Source: Sacculina carcini | Taxonomy: Eukaryota > Arthropoda > Thecostraca > Sacculinidae | DNA length: 64,000 nt | Direction of reading: 5' to 3' | Assembly (NCBI GenBank): GCA_916048095.2 | Contig: OU696572.1 | Coordinates: forward strand, 4,793,362 to 4,857,361 | In this document: positions 21,961-34,425 of the stretch, one piece after another | How positions within the stretch are numbered: the stretch's first letter is position 1 | Layout: every line of letters begins with the position of its first letter | Position numbers and translations under genes: made by a program | Notes under the pieces: generated by a model | The model's database searches: none | What the model saw: the letters and a program-made list of their open reading frames with translations, nothing else | Told to the model about the DNA's origin: nothing

Positions 21961-23337
21961 AAGTGGCCGGGTGTAGTTAAAGGTTTTCGTTGTGTGTGGG
22001 CTTATGCTTCTTGTATTTGCTAGCGTGGTGCTTTGCGCATTGTGTATGTATGCTTGTGTGCGAGTGTGTGTGTGTGTTTGCAAAGTGGAGCGTTTGCAAA
22101 GTGCAGCGTTTGCACAGTGCTGCGTCTGCAGGGTGCGTTCTAGGTAGCACGTGGCAGTGATACGGCGTCGTGTTGAGATGTAAGCCTGTGTGTGGGGAGT
22201 CGGGTACGGGCGTGGTCGTTGAGTGGTGCGCTTTTGTAGGCGCGCGTGGAACACCGCTGTCTTACGCGCGTCTGTCTTTTAATACATAGTTTCATTCACT
22301 TAAACTTGTGTTTTTCATGTTGCACCTGACATCAAATGACACTAACTGCGGTCACTCAACGGCGTCAAGTGGAAATCTCGAATAATTTTTGTATTCATAT
22401 TTTTGGGTAAATTGTCGAGAAAAGCTGGTGATATCTTGCAATTTCATTATTTACTGCATTGTTGCGAGCCTGGATTGTTAACCAACTATATTCAGAAACT
22501 TATTACGATAATCTGCTTTGAGCAATATGATTTTTTATATTGCTTACAAAATGTATCTCAGTCTTCCGAGTCACAGTATGACTTGAATACATGAATATTT
22601 ATTACAATATAAACTACAATACGGAAAGTCAAGAGCCATCATAAGTGGCAGATCAATGCAAGATCACCACTCCATTATCTCACTAACTGACTGATTTCAT
22701 ACATTTTCATACATTACATTGACATATTCGTAATAATCATTTTACATTACCGTGTAAGACGACGCTATAAACTGCTTTTTTAAATATTTCCATGCTTGCT
22801 CAATCGTTAATAACATCGTCAATTGCGTTACGGATTTTGGCAGCAGCAATAATCAAGCTAAACTCTCTCTCTCTCGTGTTCTAAGAATAACTTATTTGTA
22901 ACTTGTTCGGAAGAAATATAACAACATAATTACACAAACCTGAAGTATATTATAACACTAGAATATCACATACACTCATACATTAATAATATATCTGTGT
23001 TTGTATACGTGAGTGTGAGTGGATTAGTGAGTATGTATACAATGTCTGCTTTCATTGCTACAATGTGCTGAACAATGTCTGCCTTCTAGCTGCCTTGCTA
23101 GCCGAAACTTAGCCATGAGTCCGCTAGATCACTCAAAAATACATTGGTTTGCCATTGAAACCAGCGGGTAGTTAAGTTGCGTGAAAATCAGCTACGTAGA
23201 TCATTGGTGTTGGCACTGACATTTTGCAGCACTTTTGAGACTGTCAAAACATGCATACACTCCGTGATCAGACCGACACAATGTAATCACAATTTGTGAA
23301 CATTTTTGTGAATGTGTGTGTGTGTGCGTATGTGCAG
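21961..23337. other. no recognised gene; GT-rich tract
   Basis: A GT-rich, CpG-containing block lies at about 22000-22260 (gtgtgtgtgtgtttgcaaag, repeated 'agcgtttgca'). The remainder is AT-rich. If the F5/8C gene continues upstream, the exon for the first part of its first domain should lie here or further left, but I could not identify it. Confidence 0.45.
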
Positions 23338-23546
23338 CTAGCCAAGCGAGAAAGTGTTGGATGCCGGCTCGTAATGACACTGCGGCTGCGTGGTGGCAGG
23401 TAGATCTTGGTCGACCCGTGGACGTGCATGCTGTGCAAGTTTTTTCCGGCCCGCAGCGGACACCATCTTCCAGTCGCGTGCGTCTGACGTATAGTCGGGA
23501 CGCTCGGCACTTCATGACGGCTGTCGATGCGTCCGGAAGACCAGTG
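23338..23546 (+). CDS. hemocytin/SCO-spondin-like protein, exon a (F5/8C domain 1, middle)
   Basis: The exon reads KCWMPARNDTAAAWWQVDLG, then VDVHAVQVFSG and SSRVRLTYSRDARHFM. This is the core of an F5/8 type C (discoidin) domain, whose family signature is AWxPxxxDxxxWxQVDLG...VxxVxxQG...SYxLxYSxDGxxF. The acceptor is gtgcag/CT (phase 1) and the donor is CCAGTG/gtgaga (phase 0). F5/8C domains bind membranes, glycans or proteins outside the cell. The protein is expected to be secreted, but its N-terminus is outside what I can identify. The splice phase and the domain continue exactly into the exon at 30786. The gene is interrupted by a 7.2-kb intron here. Confidence 0.8.
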
Positions 23547-24204
23547 GTGAGAGTCCTATAGGAAACTATTCTGCTTTCCTCTAGGAGAATGCCAAGGGAA
23601 CATTGTGCTTGCTCGACATCATAGCTTGGTGTAGAAGTATGTTTGACGAAATAGGAAAAGAATGAATGAATAAAGGAATAAGGAAAACAAGGGTGGTGAG
23701 GGTAGCTAAATTGGAGGAGAAATTATTATACCTCAATTTATTGCCGGTAAACATGGATGATGGAATGGCGGCATTTAATGTCTGTGAAACTGGCTTGCTT
23801 GTGACTGCCGCGGGCTACCTGTTAGGGCTCACTACCGATTTACTCATCGGGACAAATCACAAAGCATAAGTATAAAGTATATCAAACACCAGAATCAGTT
23901 ATTGGCGGTTCTTGAATCCCATCATCTGCTTTCTGGTTCATACGACAAAATATGAGGCAGAGGTCTGTATTTGTGGTTGTAAATTTGAATCGGCAATCTT
24001 TGAGCACCTTGAAGGTCTGTCAATTTGAATGTAGATGAATAAAAGGCATACATCGTACGATATAGGTGTCTGGAAACCTGCAATGACTAAGCGTATCTAT
24101 ATCGCGATCAAGCACATGCATGGTTACAGCTAGGTTATAAACTCGCGATTAGGTTATATATTCGAATGTAGGGCGTTACCAGTACATACACGAAAACATT
24201 TCAA

Positions 24205-24567
24205 ATGCAATATCAAACAGAGTATACTGCTTGCAATGATACCTTGAACAGTTTGAAGCTGCTGCGCGTCAGAACATTCATCATGTATTTATATATTTTT
24301 GAGCCTACAGAAATCCAGACAGTTACGACTCTATCTCTGAATATCGTCGGTCAGCAACATAAAAAATTCAAGAGAAAGACATACAATCAGCTTTTGTATT
24401 TTTGGGAGACAAGGGCGTGGATTTGTGTGCAGGTTCGGGGAGATGACAGCGATTATGCATTAGTGTCAAAGTTGACTCAGTTGTATATTACATACCCCAA
24501 TGAAAAATATAGTGCATATAATTACATACAGACACATGTGTCGTGTTTTTTACCTTTTCTATGCTGA
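24205..24567 (+). other. unrecognised 120-codon open frame in intron
   Basis: An ATG-initiated frame with mixed composition (KLTQLYITYPNEKYSAYNYI near its end). No domain, homologous second copy or splice support was seen. It may be chance or part of an unidentified element, and is listed only because the 23547-24880 interval otherwise shows nothing. Confidence 0.15.
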
Positions 24568-24879
24568 TTTAGATGTGCTGATACCCCATCAACTGAACTC
24601 ACCAGAAATCTCGGGGGGCATAATTGCATGTTCATACCACCCAATCAATTTGTCAGGGGATATACATATGTATATACCCCACAAACCCCTCAGGATCTAC
24701 GCCATGGTGGAACACATGAAGGCCCACTACCGTGAGTGGCTCTTTTCGGCATCTCCCACGTATACCCATGGTTGAACAGCATTTGATATCTGCAGAATTT
24801 TATATAAACATTTGATATCTCTCAAATGGCGTCTGGTCCCACATATCTAGCGGGAAACTGTTTGGATCTGGTGATGGCG

Positions 24880-25860
24880 TAGGTGTCAGATATTGTGAGT
24901 GTAGGCGTGGACTCTACAATTGGAAGATCGAATCACTCATCGCGGTCCATAAAGTTGACATTGACGCCGAAAGTTTTGTTCTGCCGTGAATGGAACCTGA
25001 TGTGGCTGGAATATCATTATGTCCGGAGTACTACAGGGAAGTGTGTTGGGTTCAATTTTGTTTAATGTTCACACTAATGACCTGTACAACACCACAAGCA
25101 GCCATATATATGGTATGGTGATGATATCGCCCTGCTGGCTAAAATTTCATCGCCTAGGGATGCACCACAAGTGTGTCAAACAATCAACGACGACTTCGTC
25201 AGCGTCCAGTTGTGGTGTGATTAGTGAAATATGTTAAACACTTCAAAATATGAAAGCCTGCCGATTTCAAGGCCACGTAGTATTCAAGCTCCACATGGGG
25301 CTATTTCCAAAATTGACGCTCAGCTCACTTTGTGTGATGAGCTCAAAATCGTGTGTGTGTGTGTGTATTTAATCACCTAACTGACATTTGAGGGTCACAT
25401 TTGGAGGCTGGTTGGCTCGGCATAGCTGAAACTGGGATAATAAGAAAGGCGTAGCACAATTAGTAATATTTGCTCTCGTTGTTTCATCTTGCCAATTCTA
25501 GAGTATTGTTTCCCTGTATGGCTTTGTGCTGCGCATTGTCATCCAAATTTCATAGACAGAGTTGTTAGATCTTGCAGTTCAACTGTGATGACTTGGTTTA
25601 TTGTGCTCTTTGCCATTGTAGGAAGGTCAGCAGTGTGTGCGCGCTCTATGAGATTAAGCACAGCAATACTAATCCGATGAACAAAACATTTCTCGATGGC
25701 TATGTGGCAGCAAGGAAGACACGGCTGCCTTCGGAACAACATTCCTAGTGTATAACTCCAAAAATCTGCGAAACATAACAATTACAGCGCTGCTTTCTTC
25801 CAGCTACCATGGGGGCATGAAATGCGTTGAATGATGATTATTTCTATCAGAACAATCTGA
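24880..25860 (+). pseudogene. LINE-A reverse transcriptase fragments
   Basis: The reverse-transcriptase motif SGVLQGSVLGSILFNVHTND (25019-25080) is followed, after frameshifts, by PILEYCFPVWLCAAHCHPNF (25489-25560), the usual C-terminal region of CR1/L2/jockey-type ORF2. A degenerate version of 'RTKQFQRCFLPATVSTWNTL' occurs near 25780-25840, aligning with the intact tail at 61290-61512. The YADD region is not intact. It is an old, multiply disrupted copy in the plus orientation inside an intron of the F5/8C gene. Confidence 0.75.
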
Positions 25861-25924
25861 GTAGTATAAAAACTAATACTCATAAAATGTCATTAAAAAG
25901 ACGGAGTTTAGTTTGTTTTATATA

Positions 25925-28900
25925 TATACTAGCATTATAACCCGCCCGTTGTGCGGAGCAATTCATAACATTAAATTCATATTCAATTCATAAAAAATAT
26001 GGAAAATTAAAAATGAAATAGGGTACACTCATAAAAATATTAATCAATTGAAAATTATAAGTTTATTTATTTTTATTTCGACAAAATATTTACCCTCAGT
26101 CCGCCTGAGTCATTTTTACACCCGCCCGTCGTGCTGAATAATTCAGAGCTCGAACATGATCCGCTCTGGATCTTGAAGTCAGATACATTGGTTTTGTGTA
26201 TGGATCAATTCTACAGGGGAAATTGAACGTTCTATTGTCTATAGTAGCTGCCCGCGGAACATTTTTATTTGTAAAAAATTATCTTTTTTTAAATGAACCA
26301 TTTGAAAAAATTTGCTATAAAATGGAAACACTTTTTTTACCCGCCCGTCGTGCGGAACAACTCATACAACAAAATTCATATTAAATCCATAAAATATAAT
26401 GAATACAAATTGAAAAGCAAAAAATGTAACCTATAAATATCTTAACCAATATAAAAGTCCAAATGTTAATATTTTCGTTTTTATTTTGACAAAAATTATC
26501 CCTTAACCCGCCTGATATATAAATCTGCATGTCATTTGGTATAATTCAGAACACAAACACGAAACAAACAATGAAAGATGATGAAATATTTTCATCAGAA
26601 TGTTTCCAAACTATATTTATTACTTCACATCATTCCCCAACATAATTTGCTTAATTACTATTTTAATTTTAGCGCTATAATATTTATTGCTAAAATTTAT
26701 ATATTTTCCGCTATAATCAAAACCCAATATAACCTGAGTCAAACCTACCCAACCCAAACCAACCATCCAATCTTGACCGCTCTCAGCCTAGTCTGAGGTG
26801 ATTTTAGTTATTAGTTTGTGATCACAAAATATACTGATTCGATCATAATTTGTAATCAGAAGACTGAGATTATCTACCCCAGGGGTCCCAAACACGCGGC
26901 CCACCAATACTTTTCTCTCAACCCGCCAATATAGTATCGGAACCAAACTGTAAGGCAGCTAAATTTACATTTGTTGCATAATGCGATATAATTATACACC
27001 ATTTAAGTCACATTTACATTAGTGAGTCTGGATCTTGATGTCAAGCCCGTGAGTTTTGTATATGGATTCATTCCACACGGTAAAATTGAATGGTTGAACC
27101 CAATCGTCGTGCGGAACAATTAATTAAACAAAAGTAATACATATTTAAATGCAAACAGCCAATCTAATAGAAAACTCTAAATTGTAAAATCTATACCAAT
27201 AGAAAATTCCTGTTCTGAATTTGCATATTCTTATTCTAATAATTGACGACATATTATTCAGTCAACCCGCCTCATACTTGAGCCCGCTTGTCGTCAGGAA
27301 TAATTTCGAAATGTAAACACAAAATAACAATGAATTTTTTTACTATATAAATTAATTTTTTTCCATGATATTATCTCATAATTCCCGGTAAATGTTTCCA
27401 CTAATGCATCATATTCATACAGTTGTTATTTTTTTGATTACACCGATATTACAGTCCTTGATATTACAGCCGATATTATATTATGCGATCTATATTCTGC
27501 TACGTATCATTCCTAATACATATATCATCAGATCGCAAAATATATTTGAAGGTTCACATCATTCTCCACCATCATTTGCTTAAGAGCTATTCCACTTTTA
27601 TCGCTAGAATATTTACTGCTAGCAAAATATCATATACCTCGCTATCACTTAAACCCACTGTTTATAGATACATTTAAGCCAGCCCGTCGTGCGGAACAGT
27701 TCATAAAATATAATTAATATTCAATTCATAAAAAATTAGCACAAATTGAAAAAGAAAAACAAACCCATAGGGTAAGTTTTAGCCAATATAAAAGTCTAAA
27801 TGTGAAATTTATGTTTCAATGTAGGAAACATGTTTTTTCCACAACCCGCCTCATATTTAAAGCTACCCGTCGTGCGGAATAATTCAGAACTCAAACACAA
27901 AACAAACACAAAGAAAATTGATGAAAAATGACCAATAGAAAAAGTCAAATTTGTAAATTCTTGTTTTAATTATTGACGATGTTTTTTCCCTCAATACTGC
28001 TCAAATTCACACCCGTCCTTCGTGTGTAGTAATTCAGAAGTGTAACACTATCAAAACAATGAAACTTTCTGTCATCTCTATAATTCCAGATTAATGCTTC
28101 CGCTAAAACAGCATATGCATATAGTTGGCATTGCATGATATTACAACCCGAATCCTTATGCAACTTGAGCGTATGCAACTTGAATTGAAACAATTATATT
28201 ACACAGTAAAATTCAGTAGTTAACTTTGTTCCCAGTAGCATTTTACCCGCCCGTCGTGCGGAACAATTCATGTGTAAATATTGAGGACAATAAAGACTTT
28301 CTATTCAGTATAGTGTAGCATTAAACTGTACGAAATAAATCCACACCATCCATGCTTGGAGCTAATATGATGCATTCTTAATTGTGATTGAGCTTCAGTG
28401 AAATTTAATCGGTGTATATTCCTGTGTAATCGCAAGTGCGCATAATAGCTGTCAAATTGGTAATATGTCCTTTTGACTTTACACCGCCGTAACTTCTTTC
28501 AGATACACTTTACAAAATTAACAATTATTTTTCATTGTATAAAACAAAATTTCCAGCACGATTGTATAATTTATTTTAACTTGTGACAAATAGTTACTGA
28601 GAAATAGGTAGAAAAATGAATACATTTTAGTCGCCCGGAGTTCAAGTGCAATTTTGGATGTATTTGAGAGTTTTGCCAATTTTACGCGTTTTTTGTATCC
28701 TTTGTGGCTATAAATTATATCTTTTCTTGTAGAACACAAAATTATCTACACAATACTATAATTTTTATAGCTCTAACTTTGCTGGTTTATGAGGAATAGA
28801 TAGCGGATTATTGACCAAAATATTCGTGTTTTTCAGTGCTAATTTTGCCTTTTTGACTTTGTCATTTTGACTTCACACCGCCGTAACTTTTTTAGTACAC

Positions 28901-29425
28901 TCTGGAAACTTAAAATTTATACCGTGGTGTAGAACACAAAATTTTCAGCATGATGGTATTATTAATTTAGATGTGTGTTATTTAGTTGCTGAGAAATAGA
29001 GAATAAAGTAAATAAAATCGGACGCCCAGAGTATAAATGAAATTTTGAATGTGGATTAAATTTTTTTTCCATTTTACATGTTTTAGGTTTAATTTTTGGT
29101 TATGCATTATAGCCTATCTTGTAGAACGGAAAATTTTCTACACAGTGGTATAATCTGTATTGCTGTAGAATTTCTGGTTTAAGAGATCTCGATAGCAGAA
29201 TATTGACCAAAATTATCGCATTTTCAGGGTTCATTTTGTCTTTTCACCGCTATAACTTTTTTTAAATTTAGTCTAAAGTGTAGACAAGAAAATATCCAAC
29301 GTGATGGTATAAATTTTTAGCGAGTACGCCAAGTGGGGGCCGAGTATTAGCTGATAGAAAATGTACCAAGGACGATGGGACACACACACACACAGACATA
29401 GGATCTCTTCTATATATATAGATAT
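25925..29425. repeat. family G array, copy 1
   Basis: It begins 'tatatatactagcattataa' with 'cccgcccgttgtgcggagc' and ends 'acagacataggatctcttc' before TATATA. About ten dispersed, degenerate copies of 'acccgcccgtcgtgcggaa' occur, alternately followed by 'caattcataaa' or 'taattcagaactcaaacac'. A second part (28430-29400) has longer tandem units with 'gacttcacaccgccgtaac'. It is collinear with 52110-56230. A hAT-like end 'caggggtcccaaacacgcgg' lies at 26879. No protein domain was recognised. The polypurine/pyrimidine 'acagacagac' tail is reminiscent of RTE-type LINE 3' ends, which is inference only. Confidence 0.75.
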
Positions 29426-29489
29426 ATTTATTGTTATGTGTGTGTGTGTATGTTTCATTCAGTGCATGTGTGTTTTATGTATTTTGTTT

Positions 29490-29990
29490 AGCGCACATAC
29501 TACTTTTTTGGGGACTGAATTCCCCAAAAATGTGACAAGCCTCTTAAGCCCCCCTAATAATTCTGACCATGAACATTTGAAGTGTAGTTGCTCATGTTTC
29601 GTACGGTGACCATGTGTCCTACATTTCTCGGACATATACTGGTCTTGTGGGCTATCCAGCTTGTTCGTGTTCTTTTTGTAAAATGCCTCAAATGTCCGGA
29701 ATAATTAGAGTAGTTAAATTATATTTGTTCCCTCTGCGAGTGAATAATGGTTTGATCCGTGCATAAAAATCATCATAAAATTTGTCATCGGTCTATATGA
29801 TCTATGGTGGTCAATTAAAAAAAACTATAATTATCAAATCAAATTATGAGACCTCAAATCGCGCGTGCACACAAGTGTTCTCATTTTATTTATTTGGAAT
29901 GTAATCATCCTATGTTTCGCCTAGTCCCTGCATCTTTTCCCCTTAGCCTCCCCTCAGCTCCCCCACCGAAAAAATATTGGCTCTGCCACT
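29490..29990. mobile_element. degenerate family F (hAT MITE) copy
   Basis: It shares 'ttaagcccccctaataattctgaccatgaac'-type sequence (cited in part), 'ccccttagcctcccctcag' and the terminal 'ctctgccactg' with the intact element at 40916-41258. The internal part is longer and diverged. It ends directly at LINE-A sequence 'cttctggcacatggg'. Confidence 0.5.
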
Positions 29991-30115
29991 GCTTCTGGCA
30001 CATGGGTCAACCACATGGCGGTAATAAAGCCTGTACTCATCCTAGGTTACTGGCTTTTACTGTAGTTAATAATAGTGATTATAATGATAATAACAATAAT
30101 AATTGTAATAATAAT
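29991..30115 (+). mobile_element. LINE-A 3' terminal fragment
   Basis: 'cttctggcacatgggtcaac', 'catggcggtaataaagcctg' and 'ctaggttactggctttta' followed by an (ATA/AAT)n tail match the 3' end at 20590-20685. Confidence 0.65.
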
Positions 30116-30785
30116 TCGTAACCTTTGCTCTTATGAATGAACCGCTCTTAAGTTTAACATTCAGTTGGTACACTATAGTTTTCGCCCTTTTGCTCAGATG
30201 TGAGTGCCTAAACTTGTATTGTTGTGTGCATGTCTGAGAAATATATTGTTTTGGGCCTCCATAATAACTCTAATTAGTTCTGTTCGCAGCGGAGTCAGAA
30301 GGGATGAGCTTGGAGATGATGTAGCAAATCTTGTAGTGGATTCGCAATCGTGCCCGAAGCCATCCATTCACACATTAGAAGAACGACAGTGGAAGTAACG
30401 CTATCAAGCAGACAATGAGAACACTCTTCACATTATATAATTGGGGTAGTCGGCTTAGTCGCCGACGACTCCACTACGTGACTGCGTTGATATTTGATTG
30501 CGTAATGTGTGTTGTTATTGTTTTGAGAACTTCTATAGTACCGAAATGTGTGCGAAAATCAGATGCTGCTTTCTAGAGTAGACGAGATGCATAAACCATG
30601 TTGTGACCTGATTCGTGTGATTAGTGCTGATTCAATATACGCACCGCTAAAATAATGTAATCTTGTAATACACTGCTTCTCTATGTGTTTGTATGCGTGT
30701 GTGCGCCTGTGTGTACGTGGCGTCTGTGCGTTCGTGCTCTCAGAGAACATGTCTTCCATTTATTTGCGTAATTGTGTTTTGTCAG
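30116..30785. other. intronic stretch without recognised element
   Basis: A short near-palindromic 'gtcggcttagtcgccgacga' at about 30452-30472 resembles 41322-41345. A GT-rich tract at 30680-30730 precedes the exon. Nothing coding was recognised. Confidence 0.4.
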
Positions 30786-31145
30786 GCGATTAACGCTAGC
30801 GAGTCACTGGGGAGAATCTTACCACTGGAAACGCCATTTGAAGCTCGCTATGTGCGCGTGCATTTGCATGGCTGGCACGCACATTCACCGTTGTGTGTTG
30901 AACTGTTCACCTGTCGTGCGCTGGGAGCTGCAACGTGGACCCCCGTGCTTGCTGATACAGTCACGGCTGGCGGACAGATTCACCTGATCACTACCATGGG
31001 AACAGTGGTAATGCCACATCGAACCGCGTCGACAACCAGCCAGCGAGCTGAGTCGGTTCTGACGTTTACCAATTACCACTCGGCCGGAGGTGGTAACGCA
31101 TGCAGCAAATATATTGAAGCGCATAGCGCCAGCGATAGTCACATG
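30786..31145 (+). CDS. hemocytin/SCO-spondin-like protein, exon b (end of F5/8C 1, start of F5/8C 2)
   Basis: It opens AINASESLGRILPLETPFEA and RYVRVHLHGWHAHSPLCVEL, with FTCRALG closing the first F5/8C domain; the family pattern is ARYxRxxPxxWHxxxxLRxELxxC. The remaining 75 residues (AATWTPVLADT ... SASDSHM) are read as a linker and the start of the second domain, because the next exon begins in the middle of such a domain. The acceptor ttttgtcag/GCG has a good pyrimidine run. The chosen donor is CACATG/gtaatt (phase 0). An alternative donor at 31008 (CAGTG/gtaatg) is also phase 0 and would shorten the exon by 46 codons; it cannot be excluded. The exon length of 360 bp is a multiple of three. 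A long GT microsatellite follows in the intron. Confidence 0.78.
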
Positions 31146-31189
31146 GTAATTGGAACGGTGATGCATGTTTCCCTTGTGCGTGTGTATAT

Positions 31190-31222
31190 ATGTTTTAATA
31201 TGTATGTGCGCTTGTGCCTGTG

Positions 31223-31257
<35 letters not shown>

Positions 31258-31310
31258 GTGTATGTATAAGTGTGTGTATGTATAAGTGTGTGTATGTACG
31301 GGAGATTGTA
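31190..31310. repeat. GT-rich microsatellite
   Basis: Interrupted (GT)n and (GTAT)n tracts just downstream of exon b. They create spurious Cys/Val and Thr/His frames on the two strands. Confidence 0.9.
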
Positions 31311-32049
31311 GTGCATGTGAGTTGTGTGAATTTTGTGTTTGCGTAATTGCTTTTCTGTATTTACTCAACTTTGGTCAGGTTTTCGGGTTTGATTTGAGTT
31401 GTACCTGATCACACACGAGTCTTACACGCCGCTATTTACATATTGATCGGCTTTTCCCAGTTTTATTTATTTATACATTTACTTTCTTTTTTTAATCATT
31501 GTTATTATATGAATGAATTTATATTTTACATTATCAAAGTGATGTAACATTGGGAATAAAATCCACTTTGGAAGTAAACTAAATTTAATCTGAATTAGCA
31601 CTTGGCTGTTAAAATTTTCCCGTTAAAGCTGCAAAGAATATGCTTAAGGATATATCTCTCGGGATGTTTAAAACGCATTTGTTTTTGATAACTGAGATCA
31701 TGATATTTTGCAATGGAAGAGTTACTATATCTATATCACTATATCCTGGTCCATGCATAGTTGACATTTATAACAAAATACACCGACTAGTTCGTATATT
31801 GATAAGACTGGCCTGCGTTTCAAAACTTTTTTTTAAAAAGGTCGGAGGTTTCTCAGCTGTTTTTATACAAGTTTGATGTGCTGAATCCGAAAAAGCTATT
31901 TATTTTAATCGATTAGCTCGAGTTTTCACATTATGTCAAGGATAACAGCTCACATACTGATGTATTAATATGCATATTGCAGTGGGCATACTGATACATT
32001 TTGCCCCGATTCTCACCCTTCTCTCCTGCTGCATGCATCATATCTAATG

Positions 32050-32440
32050 TCATCATCATATCTCAGTCTAAGCTCTCTGCGTGGCTGGCTTACAAGTCGA
32101 TCACCACCAACTTCCTGGGTAACCACAGAAGTCCGGAATACCTGAAGGTCGTCGATGAGTTGATGTATAGGTTTCAGCAACTTGGTGCTCGTATGTCTGT
32201 AAAGATGCACTTTCTACGGTCCCATCTCGATTATTTCCTAGGCAACTGTGGTGATTATAGTAAAGAGCAGGTATAACGTTTCCACAAAGACATACGTGTG
32301 ATGAAAGAACGGTACCAGGGTCGGTGGGACGTTAACTTCCTGGCGGACTATTGCTGGTGCTTGAAGAGGGACGTCCCATCTGCTCAACACATTCGGAAGT
32401 CCGTGAAAATGTCATTTGTTTCGCAGTAGTGAGTATGTAC
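32050..32440 (+). pseudogene. fragment of a widespread repetitive invertebrate protein
   Basis: A frame reads AWLAYKSITTNFLGNHRSPE, MSVKMHFLRSHLDYFLGNCG, then, after one TAA stop, RFHKDIRVMKERYQGRWDVN and LADYCWCLKRDVP. I recognise this block (AW..F...FLGN...NY...V..L...Y...G..MS.K.HFL.SHL.FFP.N.G..S.E.GERFHQDI..ME.RYQG.W....ADYCW.L.RD) as a protein segment found many times over in several invertebrate genomes, without an established function. It lies in an intron, is cut off on both sides and has an in-frame stop, so it is treated as a transposon-derived relic. Confidence 0.6.
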
Positions 32441-33785
32441 TGTGATCGGAATACACTTATGGTGCATCAGTATGCAGTTTAAACATATATCCTTCTGTCG
32501 CATTAATTATATTAAACCAATCAGCAAGGTTTTGCTCATATGGGCGAAATAACGTATCTTAAAATATCGAGCTAATCGAGCAAAAAAGATTACATTTTCG
32601 GAATCAGCGTGAAAAACTGACTAAAAGATAGTTGAGAAACCTTTGACCTTATAAATCACGCAGACCAGTGTAATTATTTGAATATGTGTGTAAAAAGTGG
32701 AGTCTACACGATTAGACGTGTAATTTTGTTTGACTTGTATGATATATTGCAGTTGTATAGCTCATCAGATCTTGTGCGAACTGATAATCATCCGTTTCGC
32801 AATAGACAGTCGCGTTTCATCATCACTTGGTTGCCAGTAACTTCCGACAAGAACCAAATGAAACAGGTCAGTGACTACCTGACTGTATCATTATTGCACC
32901 AGCAGCGACAACAATAGCAATGATTGATACAAATGCTTGGTGAAAATGGTGCATAGCCTTTCAGACGAGCATAACTACAAATTCCGTGAATTCAAATGGA
33001 CGAAATAAGAATTTACAAGTGGATTACGGGTGGGATTCTTTTTGATGCGGTGATATCATAGCAGCCAGTCAGTGGCTCGGTATAGATGAGCACAAAGCTG
33101 ACAATATCGAGAAGCAATGTGATCACTTGCATTTCTGCAAATCCTCCGCCTGGCAACAATGCATTTACCACGGCCACTAAGTGCCGACTAACCGCTAACA
33201 CATCCACGAATAGTGGTTTTCATTCACCCGCCAAGCACTTGCGATGTGAAATATTTATCGCACCGTTTTTTTTATTCATTGTGTGACGTAGTCGAGAAAC
33301 CATACTTTACACAAGCACACGCACACACACACATACGCACACACACACTTGTTTTGCTATAGTTGTTCTATCAATCGTAATTATCCACTACTAGACAATT
33401 CACGACCAAACAATATAATGCAGTGCTTTAACAAATTGCTGCTCCTAACTACAGCGATTATTGAAGTAATCTGTTTAATCATTAGTCGGATGGAATTTAT
33501 GCTCAAGCTTTCAGACAAATTACAAAGCACAATGTATTCATAAATGCATGTGTATTCATAAATGCATGTGCATTCATGAATGCAAAATATGCAACAACGA
33601 AATATATAACTATTTTAGCAATTGTAAAATTGTACCCTTAAGTTGGGACAATTGTAACTTCATTTTGTTCAGTTATTTCAGTTGGGATAATTTTCATTTA
33701 AGTAGGGACAATTCACATTAGAACTGTAGATTCTATACGGAGGTTGGATCAAATTTAATTAAAAATCATAACACATATTTGCTAT
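32441..33785. other. intronic stretch without recognised element
   Basis: No family motif was identified. Minor features are a (CACA)n tract at 33315-33350, 'aaatgcatgtgtattcataa' repeats at 33540-33580, and three partial repeats of 'aagttgggacaatt' at 33640-33715. Confidence 0.4.
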
Positions 33786-33789
33786 TATT

Positions 33790-34425
33790 ATTATAATTAT
33801 TAATTACAGGCAAAACCAGTAACATGTGAAGAAGGCAAACTCTATTACCACCCTACGGTGGCAATTTATTCAACTCAAAATTCACGACATATCGAAAACA
33901 ATCCTTCGCAAATATTAGAGACACTTCGAGTGGAAATACATCGCCGCACTTCGCTCAGAGGGAAGTCAGTCACTAGTGATAGCAAAGATGCCAGATCATA
34001 ACACTATGTACCTGAAGCGCCCAAAAGCTTCAGAGAGAAAGAGAGTTGGAAAAGAAAATAGTAAATACATGACAATAAATAATAAGCCTTCATCCGATAA
34101 CAATCCATAACGTCACTCCATCCACGTTCCTCAATAAATAACAACAATCAACAATAAATATGTGATTCAATAAATGACGACCATCAATAAATAGCAATCA
34201 ATAAGACTAAGTATTAATAAATAAATAATAAATAGCAATCAATAAGACTAAGTATTAATAAATAAATAATAAATAGCAATCAACATCAGATAAGTATGAT
34301 TCAATGAAAACAATTTGTTGATTGGTATTTATTATGTATTTATTAATATTTATTTATTATTTATTCATATCTATTCATATTTATTTATTGTTGTAATTTA
34401 TTACATCACATATTTCCCATGGCGT
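33790..34425 (-). mobile_element. LINE-A 3' region, minus orientation
   Basis: It starts (TTA)n then 'ttacaggcaaaaccagtaac', 'attaccaccctacggtgg', later 'cctgaagcgcccaaaagc' and a gagagaaagagag run, then the AT-rich UTR. An unrelated stretch of about 150 bp (33880-34000) is inserted between 'ggtggca' and 'atgtacctgaagcg'. It directly adjoins duplicated segment C, as in copy 1. Confidence 0.65.

Noticed and set aside
21958-22254. 98-residue Thr/Arg/His-rich minus frame
   Set aside because: It arises from the GT-rich low-complexity tract, with no domain or homologue recognised.
30786-31007. Shorter version of exon b ending at the 31008 GT
   Set aside because: Also phase 0, but it would remove the only candidate sequence for the start of the second F5/8C domain. 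Kept as an alternative, not chosen.
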